A DNA stretch of 64,000 nt from Pyronema omphalodes. Its lineage: Eukaryota; Ascomycota; Pezizomycetes; Pezizales; Pyronemataceae. The stretch is taken from positions 706,507 through 770,506 of the forward strand of contig JAJJXM010000024.1 in the NCBI GenBank assembly GCA_024516155.1, written 5' to 3'. The notes under the pieces are model-generated. The model was not told where the DNA came from. It made no database searches and saw only the letters and a program-made list of their open reading frames with translations. The translations under genes were made by a program, and so were the position numbers. Positions 52,239 through 62,535 of the stretch are shown piece by piece. How positions within the stretch are numbered: the stretch's first letter is position 1; each line of letters begins with the position of its first letter.

Positions 52239-54053
52239 TGAGTGTTATCCGGCACTTCGGCATCGACCATAGCGTCTGGGTCAGACGCCGTGGCTGCAGG
52301 ACGGGGGGTGGAGAGGGCTGACGTGGTCTCCGTGGTTGAGGCTTCGTTTGGATCGCTGGAGGCGGAAGAGGAGGGGTCTGCTTCTGGTTGCGAGGCTTCC
52401 GCTGCAGGGGAAGCTTGATCGGAGGAGGAAGACATCTGGCGACGCTGACGGGCCAGGGCGAAGGCTTCAAGGCGGGATGGGCAGTTGCGAGCATTGGCGT
52501 AGTGATTGCCTTTGCAATTAACGCAACGAGCAGACTCCTTCGAGTGCTGACACGGGAGTCCCTTGGAGGTGGAGCATCCTATCATGCCGCACTTGTGTTC
52601 CTCCGAAGCGTGGTGCTGACCACAGAATCGGCATCGGAAGATCTTGGGGGTTTGACATTTCTCCCGGATGTGTCCCCACTTTAGACAGCCCGAGCACTGA
52701 CTGTCAGGGCCGTCGTGGTTAAAGAGCTCGACTCGGTAACGAGAGGATCCTAGGAGGGCGCCCCGAGCGATGAGCATTTGCGCAGCGGGGGTTCCCTTCA
52801 CCGAAAAGACAGCTGAGGACGACTGAATCTCGCCCTGTTCGAAGCGCTCGCGAATGCGTCGTCTGCTGCCCAGCCAACGAGCTCCTGGGATGACTTCGAG
52901 CTGGTCGTGGTTGGCTTGCAGCTCAAGCTCGAGTTTTTGCAGGCCATTCCTGCCTCTACCCAGAAAACGATTGAGGGGGATGGCGTGGACTTTCAACTTG
53001 ACCCATTTGTCCATGGGTTTGACGTCCACCACGAAACGGTCAACCTCGCGGATGGCATTGAGGATCTCGTTGCGGTAGCACGATATCAGTGAGTCCGCTC
53101 TCACTCCCGGGTTGGTGGTAGCCGTGATCGTTCCCTTCGAGTTTCTGGAGACTCGGGCTACACGGTGGAAATGGGGTGCACCGCGGAGGTGCAGGCAGAC
53201 GTTGATGGCGGCCGTGAAATCCTGGTCTGGTTTTGACGAGGGGCGGGCGCCTTCCTGACGGATGAAGATCATGCGGCGATCTTCAGCGGCGAGGTTCTTT
53301 TCGGGGACGGAGAAGTTGGGAGGGCGTTGGGGGGCCTTCAGCTGTTTGCGTGAGGGAACAAGCTGCCACGCCGGAGGGGGGGGCGGGGGGGGGGAGCTCG
53401 GGGAGGTTGCTGCGGAGCTTTGCGGCGTAGGGATGGGCCGCGGTGAGTTTGGACGCACGCGGGAGGGCGGGGAGGGAGGGTATGGGGGCAGCCTTGGGCA
53501 TGCCTACGACAACGGAGGAAGTTCTGGATTTCTCTGCCTGAGCAGACTGTTGGGTGCCAACAGGGTGGGGCTGGCGAAGGGCGGTAGACTGGGTCGACGT
53601 CGCGAGGTTTGCCTGCGGGCACGAGCATGGGCGGGCTTCCTGGAGACGTATTTGCTCCTCCAGAGCCTTCAAGCGTTCCTCCGCAGCGGCGAGGCGCTCC
53701 GACAACTTGTCCATAAGGGACACGCTGACTTGGGGGGAGGCCTGGGAACCTACCGCGGGGGCGGAACGGAGTTCGCTTTGCACGAGCGACCCGAAGGCCG
53801 CGACGTGTGCGCGTTTCTTCACGGTGCTGGGGCACGAAGAAAGGGAGCTCCCCGAGGACCAACCTGATCCTGGGGCTGCGGAGGGGGCGTCTTTACTGGG
53901 ACGCGTGCGGGTGCCGGGAGCGGAGGACCCAAACACGTCGTCTTCGGCGGCGGGGGCAGGCGTGGACACTCGGGATGAGTTGCTGCCACCGAACATGCGC
54001 ATATCGGAGGTGAGGCCGAAGCGCGGAGGGGGGGGAGGCTTCATGGGAGCCAT
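52232..54053 (-). pseudogene. LINE-T ORF1, copy 1 (one-base frameshift in a G/C homopolymer)
   Basis: Gag-like RNA-binding ORF1. It reads in two frames, 54053 to about 53390 and then 53458-52232, because the C run (sense) near 53376-53396 has one base more than in copy 2, where the protein is one intact 606-aa frame. Contents are otherwise those of the intact copy. A homopolymer sequencing error is possible. Confidence 0.88.
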
Positions 54054-54164
54054 GGGCCTCGGAGGGTGGAATTCGTGAAGCCGTGAGAGTTCTCTCCGAC
54101 TTCCCGATTAGGATAATTAAGCGAAAAACGTGTTGTTTTATTAGCGTTGGAGTGGCGTGTCAAT

Positions 54165-54179
54165 GCGTGATAGGGAGTC
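54165..54179. repeat. Target-site duplication of LINE-T, right copy
   Basis: GCGTGATAGGGAGTC, identical to 38597-38611. It follows the LINE 5' end at 54164. Confidence 0.85.
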
Positions 54180-54518
54180 AAGGGGACCGAAGGGAGGCTG
54201 AAAACCATCGACGAGTGATATCTTGCGATGCGAAGGTCGATGGGGCGGTGACTTATGCGCATTGACTTTTTCGAAGATTCCCAAGTACTGTTGATATTCT
54301 GGTGGTACAATAGTCTTAAGATTTGGTGCCTCTTTCTCTGGTTGGAGGGCTGTGGTGATATCTTTGGGCGTGGCTTGTTTACTGGAAGAGGCGGCGGTTG
54401 ACTGGGCAACGGGGGTAGTGCGGCTGGTTGCGGCGGTAGTGGTGGTAGTGGGTTTCGCTGGCCCACGGTTGGTGCGCAGCTTCCGGAGGTTCTCAAGGGC
54501 TCGCAATTGGGAGTCCAG
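54165..54518 (-). pseudogene. B2 gag/pol junction fragment (copy 1)
   Basis: The missing upstream part of B2: reads LDSQLRALENLRKLRTNRG (Gag, nearly identical to element A), then a large deletion, then EYQQYLGIFEKVNA and FQPPFGPLDSLSR of the pre-RT region, stopping at the LINE-T target site. Zinc knuckle and protease are gone. Cut at 54518 by the element D LTR. Confidence 0.8.
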
Positions 54519-55168
54519 TGTCACGGATCCAGCATCATCACCTATATCCTGGATTGCCCTAGCCTGCACAGTCATAGAGCACCGCCGCAGGGCTGCGCCA
54601 CTTCACAGGGCAGCACCAGCACAGCCACCCTCGCAGCTGCAATGCACTACTCTATCCTTTCCTTATCACCTTCCTTTTCTGTCTTATTCATCTTAGATCG
54701 TTTCATCAGCACAAGCGTCACGTTGTTATCACATGCATTAGGTTCTTGGCTTGTTTGCTTAGCTTCTTGGCTCGGTTGAAAACCCTGTTAGGGTTTGGGT
54801 TGTTCTTAAGAGGATTTGTGTATATAAGGAGGGCTCTCCCTCCGCTGTGTCTGTTTCCTTTTCTTTCTTCTTTACAGAACGTCTTGTCCAGTTAGCAATC
54901 TAGTTACCTTGACAACTCCTCCTCCTCCAGTCTTGTCTTCGTCTTGACCACTGCCTCCTCCTTCTAGTATCTCCTCCTCTTGCTCTACGTTCCTGTTCCT
55001 GCCCTCTGTGTTGAACACCTTGACAACTCCTCCTCCTCCAGTCTTGTCTTCGTCTTGACCTCTGTCTCCTCCTTCTAGTATCTCCTCCTCTTGCTCTACT
55101 TTCCTGTCCCTGCCCTCTGTCCTGAACGCTGCGTACCTTGGACGTTCCCTCGAGCCTGTCCCGTTACA
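54519..55168 (+). repeat. 5' LTR of element D, copy 1
   Basis: TGTCACGGATCCAGC ... CCCGTTACA (650 bp). TATA-like TGTATATAAGG near 54820. It contains an internal tandem duplication of 111 bp (54907-55017 and 55018-55128) rich in CTCCTCCT. The sequence after it (TTACGTTCTGTC) matches the start of the element A leader (TTACGTTCGATC), the probable primer-binding region. Confidence 0.82.
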
Positions 55169-55348
55169 TTACGTTCTGTCAAACAAATCTCCAACCTACG
55201 CAGTCCATAGACTTTGAACCCCAGAACAAACCACCAAGAGTGTCTTTATTCTTGCCGAGTTGCCGCTGTGTATTCCGATCTTTGCTTGCGAATTTGAAGA
55301 ATACCTGACACTGCCAGTCAAGATAACTGCCTCCTGAAGTCATTGTTC

Positions 55349-55579
55349 ATGAACAAAGTCGCTTGGGTCCGTGAATTTGCACCTGCGTTGACCAGTTCAG
55401 AACACCAATTCTTCGGATTTGGAATCCCCACCTCCTACTATGAAGTCACCCAGATCGCCCTCCAGCTTGCCAAAGAATACGGCTACCTAGCATTTCTGTG
55501 GAAATACCAACCACCGTCAACCACTGCAAACTCCAGCTCAATCTTGTATACCCTCACTGTCCCAGTACCCCACCAGTAA
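55349..55579 (+). CDS. ORF0 of element D, copy 1 (76 aa), function unknown
   Basis: ATG at 55349 (MNKVAWVREFAPAL), stop at 55577-55579, three bases before the gag ATG at 55583. The core FGFGIP ... YLAFLWKYQPP aligns with ORF0 of element A. Kept open in both D copies although gag of the same element has stops. Confidence 0.6.
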   Translation: MNKVAWVREFAPALTSSEHQFFGFGIPTSYYEVTQIALQLAKEYGYLAFLWKYQPPSTTANSSSILYTLTVPVPHQ

Positions 55580-55582
55580 ATC

Positions 55583-56290
55583 ATGCCTGTCCACAAAACC
55601 TTCACCGATGAACTCTGGCCAGAATCCAAGCCGATTCCACTGTCACCGTCTTCGACCCCGCGATTGGGCCCGTCAACCTTGTCCGCAATCCCTGCGGCCA
55701 TGTTCTCAACAGCCCTGAACCATGTCCTGCCTGACCACACCCCGGAACCTGAGGTTGACCCCAACCAACCAACCCTGGCTGAAGAAACTGCTCGGGCCAA
55801 TGCTGCGGAAGCCGAACTTTCCCGACAACGCGAAATCATCACCCGCCTCCTTCCTCCCGCCCAGCCTGCAGGCCAGGCTGAGAAACTACCTGATGCGCCC
55901 TTGTACAATGTCTCCAGAGATGAACTCCGAGCATTTGTCACCTACCTACGCCTAAAGCCCGTCAGTGACCAGGGTCGCTACCCTACTGGGAGACAAGGTG
56001 TTGACTACGCCGTGGGACGCCTGCGAGGCCGTGCCATGCAACAACTGATCCCCTTTATCCGCGACGATGGCGAAACGGCATCCCTGAACGATGTTGAAGA
56101 TGTCATCGATGTCCCTCAGACTACCTTTGGCGATCCCGATGCAGCTGCAACCGCCAGACACAAGCTTCAGGCCCTCTGATAAGGCAACAAGGAGTTCTCA
56201 GCCTACTATGCTGAGTTCTCTAGGTTGGTTTCTGAACTCACCTGGGATGAACGTGCTACCATGGATGCTCTCCCGCACCACCAGTCAGAT
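55583..56290 (+). pseudogene. Element D Gag, copy 1 (stops and internal deletion)
   Basis: Starts MPVHKTFTDELWPESK; the capsid region reads FVTYLRLKPVSDQGRYPTGR, YAVGRLRGRAMQQ, TTFGDPDAAATARHKLQAL. Then TGA TAA replaces two codons that element A has as Arg-Gln (56177-56182), and the frame resumes FSAYYAEFSRLVSEL to ATMDAL. The following capsid tail of element A is deleted, joining directly to the nucleocapsid linker in another frame. Confidence 0.8.
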
Positions 56291-56986
56291 CACGCCCCGT
56301 GCAGCCCAACCCACCTCCGCTACTGCGCCCGCTCAACGACCTGCCCCGCCCAGCACACCCTACTACGGACCTGCCCCCATGGACCTCTCTGCTAATCAAT
56401 GCAAGATTACACCCCAGGAACACGCTGCCCGCCTAGCTGAAGGCCGCTGTCTCTACTGTGGTAGACATGGTCACATGGCTGCAGCCTGCCCAAATAAACC
56501 GGCCACCCTTCGTGCTGCTGCAGTTGCACCTAACCCGGTTCCTGAGACTGCCCTCTCTGACGAGGAGTCGGGAAATGCCTGGACCAGGCACACAGATGGC
56601 TCTGCTGCTGGTCACTCTCTTTTGTTGTCTTCATTTAGTTGGAAAGTACCTGGTCCTGGAATTGTGCATGCAGTAGTAGAAGAAATGTCAATGGAAGGAA
56701 AACATCTTGTTGTCTCTTGTACGCTTACCTTGGGTGACAAAAACATTCGTACCCATTCGCTAATCGACTGTGGCGCCACTGGCATCTCCTTTGTTGATGT
56801 AGACTTTGCCCGCCATCACCAAATCCCCGTGCACCCCGTACGAAAACCCCGTGCCCTGGAAGTCATCGATGTCCGCCCTATTGAGTCTGCTGACATCACG
56901 CACCTCGCCCTTGCTCAATGCACCATACACGAGCACCGCGAACAGCTCCCTATGTTCGGCACCTTATTAGGCCACTACCCACTAGT
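56291..56986 (+). pseudogene. Element D nucleocapsid-protease, copy 1 (truncated)
   Basis: Open frame with zinc knuckle CLYCGRHGHMAAACP, linker SDEESGNAW, then protease LIDCGATGISFVDVDFARHH. In D the knuckle and protease are in one frame, unlike element A which needs a -1 shift at the same place. It ends at the duplication junction 56986/56987 within GHYPLV. Confidence 0.8.
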
Positions 56987-58484
56987 AAGTCTTTCCCGGT
57001 TTGGGGATACAGACTCCTTTGGCAGTTTTCCAGTCGGTTGGGTGGAATCCTAGCCGCACGCAGTGATAGACGACGGAAGTCACCCGTTCAGGGTCCCATC
57101 GCATGAGCGCCTTGATAATAGGTACTCCTAACCCGTCACCACCCGGAGCCTTGGAGTTGCTCTGACCGTGGATCGAATTGGAGACCAGTTCTTGGGTCAC
57201 TCGGAGGAATCCGCGTCCTGGGGGACCTGTGTTGCCACTGTGACCGGGGTATGGGTTCGGGGGAGGGAAGGAAACGTCAGCAAGCATTCGACGTTTGGCA
57301 TCCTCCTCGTCAGCCTGGTTGCCGTGTTCGTCCTCAAGAGATCCAACCACCGCAGCATTTCGCGGTTTGGTTGCGTGAAGGACTTTCCATACCGCCTCCC
57401 CGTTGGCTCCCTCCAAGAAAGAAACCCAACACTCTCGCTTGTGGCGACGTTGGGTGCTGAGATAGGGGTTGCGGAGGCGGTGTTCTTCCTCTATCGAACA
57501 TTGACCGCGCTTGGCTGCCCTCCGTTTCCGGCCGTACTCGCTGCGTGCTGCTTTAACATCGTGCTGCCACCACTTCTTAGAGCGAGCGGTGATTCGGATC
57601 TTCCTAGCGTGAGCGTTCAGCATGTCTACCAGCTGTTGACGCAGCCAGACCACCTCTTCCTCAACTTCGTTCTCGGAGCAGTGATCGGATAGGAGCGGTC
57701 TGCGTTCGCTTCGATGGCGATAATCTAACACCGCTTTCTGCGCTCCTTCGTCACTCTCCAGCCATTCTCCAACCGCCCATCCTCTAGTTGGGGCGTCGAA
57801 GTCCTCTGGGACCGTCACAGAGTCCACTTTCCAGATCAGCGCCTCATGATCGGACGTTGTGGAGTGATTCGGGTCATCGAGGAGCTTCGCAACCACGTGG
57901 GCTTCAAGTTCCATCGTCGTCAGGACTAAGTCGATAACGCTATGTCGGATCTGGCCCGTTTGGGTGTGGGTTTCCTTACCATCACCGACGTAGCGGAGAT
58001 CGAATGAGTCCATCAGATCTTCCAAGAACTGATGATGGAGTGGCCTCTCGCACAGGGGGTTCCACCTTCTGCTGTGAGCGTTGAAATCGCCAGCAAGAAT
58101 AGTGTCCCGTCCTATAATCCTGCGCCAGTCCGCATTGCGTGCAGGGCGCACTCCATCATCAGTCCGCGGAGCGTCATAAACATTTACAATACGTACTTGT
58201 TTATGACCTCTGCATGTGACATCCAGCACCTGGAGGTCAGCTTCCCCGGGCGCAGCCAAGTCCTCTCGTGGACGAAGCTGCCACGCCGAATCCCGCCGTC
58301 TCCCCGTCAGAACCCTTCCTCCCCAGAGGAACTCGTGGGCTGGATAGGGCCAACCTTGGAAGGTCGGGGGCTCCTGAACCAAAACCACATCCGCACCCAG
58401 AGCGAGACCGCTCTCCATCACCGCCGTCAGAGCCCCACCGCTCTTTCGGCAATTTAGTTGAAGTACCGTGAGGCACTTCAGCAT
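56987..58484 (-). pseudogene. LINE-T ORF2, copy 2 (endonuclease and start of RT only)
   Basis: ATG at 58484, overlapping the ORF1 stop as in copy 1. The endonuclease is complete; the RT is cut just after VCIPKPGKT. A few residues differ from copy 1 (for example YPAHEF versus YPAYEF and WWQHDV versus WWHHDV). Confidence 0.88.
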
Positions 58485-60298
58485 TGAGTGTTATCCGGCA
58501 CTTCGGCATCGACCATAGCGTCTGGGTCAGACGCCGTGGCTGCAGGACGGGGGGTGGAGAGGGCTGACGTGGTCTCCGTGGTTGAGGCTTCGTTTGGATC
58601 GCTGGAGGCGGAAGAGGAGGGGTCTGCTTCTGGTTGCGAGGCTTCCGCTGCAGGGGAAGCTTGATCGGAGGAGGAAGACATCTGGCGACGCTGACGGGCC
58701 AGGGCGAAGGCTTCAAGGCGGGATGGGCAGTTGCGAGCATTGGCGTAGTGATTGCCTTTGCAATTAACGCAACGAGCAGACTCCTTCGAGTGCTGACACG
58801 GGAGTCCCTTGGAGGTGGAGCATCCTATCATGCCGCACTTGTGTTCCTCCGAAGCGTGGTGCTGACCACAGAATCGGCATCGGAAGATCTTGGGGGTTTG
58901 ACATTTCTCCCGGATGTGTCCCCACTTTAGACAGCCCGAGCACTGACTGTCAGGGCCGTCGTGGTTAAAGAGCTCGACTCGGTAACGAGAGGATCCTAGG
59001 AGGGCGCCCCGAGCGATGAGCATTTGCGCAGCGGGGGTTCCCTTCACCGAAAAGACAGCTGAGGACGACTGAATCTCGCCCTGTTCGAAGCGCTCGCGAA
59101 TGCGTCGTCTGCTGCCCAGCCAACGAGCTCCTGGGATGACTTCGAGCTGGTCGTGGTTGGCTTGCAGCTCAAGCTCGAGTTTTTGCAGGCCATTCCTGCC
59201 TCTACCCAGAAAACGATTGAGGGGGATGGCGTGGACTTTCAACTTGACCCATTTGTCCATGAGTTTGACGTCCACCACGAAACGGTCAACCTCGCGGATG
59301 GCATTGAGGATCTCGTTGCGGTAGCACGATATCAGTGAGTCCGCTCTCACTCCCGGGTTGGTGGTAGCCGTGATCGTTCCCTTCGAGTTTCTGGAGACTC
59401 GGGCTACACGGTGGAAATGGGGTGCACCGCGGAGGTGCAGGCAGACGTTGATGGCGGCCGTGAAATCCTGGTCTGGTTTTGACGAGGGGCGGGCGCCTTC
59501 CTGACGGATGAAGATCATGCGGCGATCTTCAGCGGCGAGGTTCTTTTCGGGGACGGAGAAGTTGGGAGGGCGTTGGGGGGCCTTCAGCTGTTTGCGTGAG
59601 GGAACAAGCTGCCACGCCGGAGGGGGGGGCGGGGGGGGGAGCTCGGGGAGGTTGCTGCGGAGCTTTGCGGCGTAGGGATGGGCCGCGGTGAGTTTGGACG
59701 CACGCGGGAGGGCGGGGAGGGAGGGTATGGGGGCAGCCTTGGGCATGCCTACGACAACGGAGGAAGTTCTGGATTTCTCTGCCTGAGCAGACTGTTGGGT
59801 GCCAACAGGGTGGGGCTGGCGAAGGGCGGTAGACTGGGTCGACGTCGCGAGGTTTGCCTGCGGGCACGAGCATGGGCGGGCTTCCTGGAGACGTATTTGC
59901 TCCTCCAGAGCCTTCAAGCGTTCCTCCGCAGCGGCGAGGCGCTCCGACAACTTGTCCATAAGGGACACGCTGACTTGGGGGGAGGCCTGGGAACCTACCG
60001 CGGGGGCGGAACGGAGTTCGCTTTGCACGAGCGACCCGAAGGCCGCGACGTGTGCGCGTTTCTTCACGGTGCTGGGGCACGAAGAAAGGGAGCTCCCCGA
60101 GGACCAACCTGATCCTGGGGCTGCGGAGGGGGCGTCTTTACTGGGACGCGTGCGGGTGCCGGGAGCGGAGGACCCAAACACGTCGTCTTCGGCGGCGGGG
60201 GCAGGCGTGGAGACTCGGGATGAGTTGCTGCCACCGAACATGCGCATATCGGAGGTGAGGCCGAAGCGCGGAGGGGGGGGAGGCTTCATGGGAGCCAT
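58478..60298 (-). CDS. LINE-T ORF1, copy 2: Gag-like RNA-binding protein, intact 606 aa
   Basis: Nucleic-acid binding protein of the LINE ribonucleoprotein. ATG at 60298 (MAPMKPPPPPRFG), stop overlapping ORF2. N-terminal low-complexity Pro/Ser region; a predicted coiled coil at about residues 115-140 (LMDKLSERLAAAEERLKALE); a central globular part with DFTAAINVCLHLRGAPHFHR and FVVDVKLMDKWVKLKVHAIP resembling the RNA-binding fold of Tad ORF1 proteins; then three Cys/His clusters, CSGCLKWGHIREKC, CRFCGQHHASEEHKC and CVNCKGNHYANARNC; and a Ser/Ala-rich acidic tail. It shows the unbroken frame that copy 1 has lost. Confidence 0.9.
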   Translation of the reverse strand: MAPMKPPPPPRFGLTSDMRMFGGSNSSRVSTPAPAAEDDVFGSSAPGTRTRPSKDAPSAAPGSGWSSGSSLSSCPSTVKKRAHVAAFGSLVQSELRSAPAVGSQASPQVSVSLMDKLSERLAAAEERLKALEEQIRLQEARPCSCPQANLATSTQSTALRQPHPVGTQQSAQAEKSRTSSVVVGMPKAAPIPSLPALPRASKLTAAHPYAAKLRSNLPELPPPPPPPAWQLVPSRKQLKAPQRPPNFSVPEKNLAAEDRRMIFIRQEGARPSSKPDQDFTAAINVCLHLRGAPHFHRVARVSRNSKGTITATTNPGVRADSLISCYRNEILNAIREVDRFVVDVKLMDKWVKLKVHAIPLNRFLGRGRNGLQKLELELQANHDQLEVIPGARWLGSRRRIRERFEQGEIQSSSAVFSVKGTPAAQMLIARGALLGSSRYRVELFNHDGPDSQCSGCLKWGHIREKCQTPKIFRCRFCGQHHASEEHKCGMIGCSTSKGLPCQHSKESARCVNCKGNHYANARNCPSRLEAFALARQRRQMSSSSDQASPAAEASQPEADPSSSASSDPNEASTTETTSALSTPRPAATASDPDAMVDAEVPDNTQC

Positions 60299-60409
60299 GG
60301 GCCTCGGAGGGTGGAATTCGTGAAGCCGTGAGAGTTCTCTCCGACTTCCCGATTAGGATAATTAAGCGAAAAACGTGTTGTTTTATTAGCGTTGGAGTGG
60401 CGTGTCAAT

Positions 60410-60763
60410 GCGTGATAGGGAGTCAAGGGGACCGAAGGGAGGCTGAAAACCATCGACGAGTGATATCTTGCGATGCGAAGGTCGATGGGGCGGTGACTTA
60501 TGCGCATTGACTTTTTCGAAGATTCCCAAGTACTGTTGATATTCTGGTGGTACAATAGTCTTAAGATTTGGTGCCTCTTTCTCTGGTTGGAGGGCTGTGG
60601 TGATATCTTTGGGCGTGGCTTGTTTACTGGAAGAGGCGGCGGTTGACTGGGCAACGGGGGTAGTGCGGCTGGTTGCGGCGGTAGTGGTGGTAGTGGGTTT
60701 CGCTGGCCCACGGTTGGTGCGCAGCTTCCGGAGGTTCTCAAGGGCTCGCAATTGGGAGTCCAG
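60410..60763 (-). pseudogene. B2 gag/pol junction fragment (copy 2)
   Basis: Same sequence as 54165-54518, carried in the duplication, with the GCGTGATAGGGAGTC block at its LINE-T side. Confidence 0.8.
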
Positions 60764-61413
60764 TGTCACGGATCCAGCATCATCACCTATATCCTGGATT
60801 GCCCTAGCCTGCACAGTCATAGAGCACCGCCGCAGGGCTGCGCCACTTCACAGGGCAGCACCAGCACAGCCACCCTCGCAGCTGCAATGCACTACTCTAT
60901 CCTTTCCTTATCACCTTCCTTTTCTGTCTTATTCATCTTAGATCGTTTCATCAGCACAAGCGTCACGTTGTTATCACATGCATTAGGTTCTTGGCTTGTT
61001 TGCTTAGCTTCTTGGCTCGGTTGAAAACCCTGTTAGGGTTTGGGTTGTTCTTAAGAGGATTTGTGTATATAAGGAGGGCTCTCCCTCCGCTGTGTCTGTT
61101 TCCTTTTCTTTCTTCTTTACAGAACGTCTTGTCCAGTTAGCAATCTAGTTACCTTGACAACTCCTCCTCCTCCAGTCTTGTCTTCGTCTTGACCACTGCC
61201 TCCTCCTTCTAGTATCTCCTCCTCTTGCTCTACGTTCCTGTTCCTGCCCTCTGTGTTGAACACCTTGACAACTTCTCCTCCTCCAGTCTTGTCTTCGTCT
61301 TGACCTCTGTCTCCTCCTTCTAGTATCTCCTCCTCTTGCTCTACTTTCCTGTCCCTGCCCTCTGTCCTGAACGCTGCGTACCTTGGACGTTCCCTCGAGC
61401 CTGTCCCGTTACA
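60764..61413 (+). repeat. 5' LTR of element D, copy 2
   Basis: Same as 54519-55168, including the 111-bp internal duplication; one visible change is ACAACTTCTCC for ACAACTCCTCC. Confidence 0.82.
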
Positions 61414-61593
61414 TTACGTTCTGTCAAACAAATCTCCAACCTACGCAGTCCATAGACTTTGAACCCCAGAACAAACCACCAAGAGTGTCTTTATTCTTGC
61501 CGAGTTGCCGCTGTGTATTCCGATCTTTGCTTGCGAATTTGAAGAATACCTGACACTGCCAGTCAAGATAACTGCCTCCTGAAGTCATTGTTC

Positions 61594-61824
61594 ATGAACA
61601 AAGTCGCTTGGGTCCGTGAATTTGCACCTGCGTTGACCAGTTCAGAACACCAATTCTTCGGATTTGGAATCCCCACCTCCTACTATGAAGTCACCCAGAT
61701 CGCCCTCCAGCTTGCCAAAGAATACGGCTACCTAGCATTTCTGTGGAAATACCAACCACCGTCAACCACTGCAAACTCCAGCTCAATCTTGTATACCCTC
61801 ACTGTCCCAGTACCCCACCAGTAA
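61594..61824 (+). CDS. ORF0 of element D, copy 2 (76 aa)
   Basis: Same protein as at 55349-55579; open and followed three bases later by the gag ATG at 61828. Confidence 0.6.
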   Translation: MNKVAWVREFAPALTSSEHQFFGFGIPTSYYEVTQIALQLAKEYGYLAFLWKYQPPSTTANSSSILYTLTVPVPHQ

Positions 61825-61827
61825 ATC

Positions 61828-62535
61828 ATGCCTGTCCACAAAACCTTCACCGATGAACTCTGGCCAGAATCCAAGCCGATTCCACTGTCACCGTCTTCGA
61901 CCCCGCGATTGGGCCCGTCAACCTTGTCCGCAATCCCTGCGGCCATGTTCTCAACAGCCCTGAACCATGTCCTGCCTGACCACACCCCGGAACCTGAGGT
62001 TGACCCCAACCAACCAACCCTGGCTGAAGAAACTGCTCGGGCCAATGCTGCGGAAGCCGAACTTTCCCGACAACGCGAAATCATCACCCGCCTCCTTCCT
62101 CCCGCCCAGCCTGCAGGCCAGGCTGAGAAACTACCTGATGCGCCCTTGTACAATGTCTCCAGAGATGAACTCCGAGCATTTGTCACCTACCTACGCCTAA
62201 AGCCCGTCAGTGACCAGGGTCGCTACCCTACTGGGAGACAAGGTGTTGACTACGCCGTGGGACGCCTGCGAGGCCGTGCCATGCAACAACTGATCCCCTT
62301 TATCCGCGACGATGGCGAAACGGCATCCCTGAACGATGTTGAAGATGTCATCGATGTCCCTCAGACTACCTTTGGCGATCCCGATGCAGCTGCAACCGCC
62401 AGACACAAGCTTCAGGCCCTCTGATAAGGCAACAAGGAGTTCTCAGCCTACTATGCTGAGTTCTCTAGGTTGGTTTCTGAACTCACCTGGGATGAACGTG
62501 CTACCATGGATGCTCTCCCGCACCACCAGTCAGAT
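61828..62535 (+). pseudogene. Element D Gag, copy 2 (stops and deletion)
   Basis: Same TGA TAA pair (62422-62427) and the same capsid deletion as copy 1, so these defects pre-date the duplication. Confidence 0.8.

Larger units (their letters stand above)
48850..54164 (-). mobile_element. LINE-T 5' part (Tad-like non-LTR retrotransposon, copy 1)
   Basis: Together with 38612-39342 this makes a full-length LINE of about 6.0 kb: short 5'UTR (54054-54164), ORF1, ORF2, 3'UTR and (AAATC)n tail, flanked by the 15-bp duplication GCGTGATAGGGAGTC (38597-38611 and 54165-54179). It is inserted into B2 pol and split by Gypsy C. Confidence 0.92.
54519..56986 (+). mobile_element. Chromovirus D, copy 1 (5' LTR to protease, truncated by duplication junction)
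   Basis: LTR 54519-55168, ORF0, decayed Gag and protease region. Homology to the D family stops at 56986 inside the protease/RT linker, where LINE-T sequence (second duplication unit) begins. D is a relative of element A: the same gene order and nucleocapsid/protease wording. Confidence 0.88.
56987..60409 (-). mobile_element. LINE-T, copy 2 (3' truncated by duplication junction)
   Basis: The 5' part of LINE-T: 5'UTR, complete ORF1, and ORF2 up to the start of the RT. The end at 56987 is the duplication breakpoint, not a LINE tail; there is no target duplication there. Confidence 0.9.

Noticed and set aside
56987..57010. True LINE-T 3' end or independent LINE insertion at 56987
   Set aside because: There is no tail and no target duplication, and the sequence starts mid-ORF2 exactly where the second duplication unit begins.
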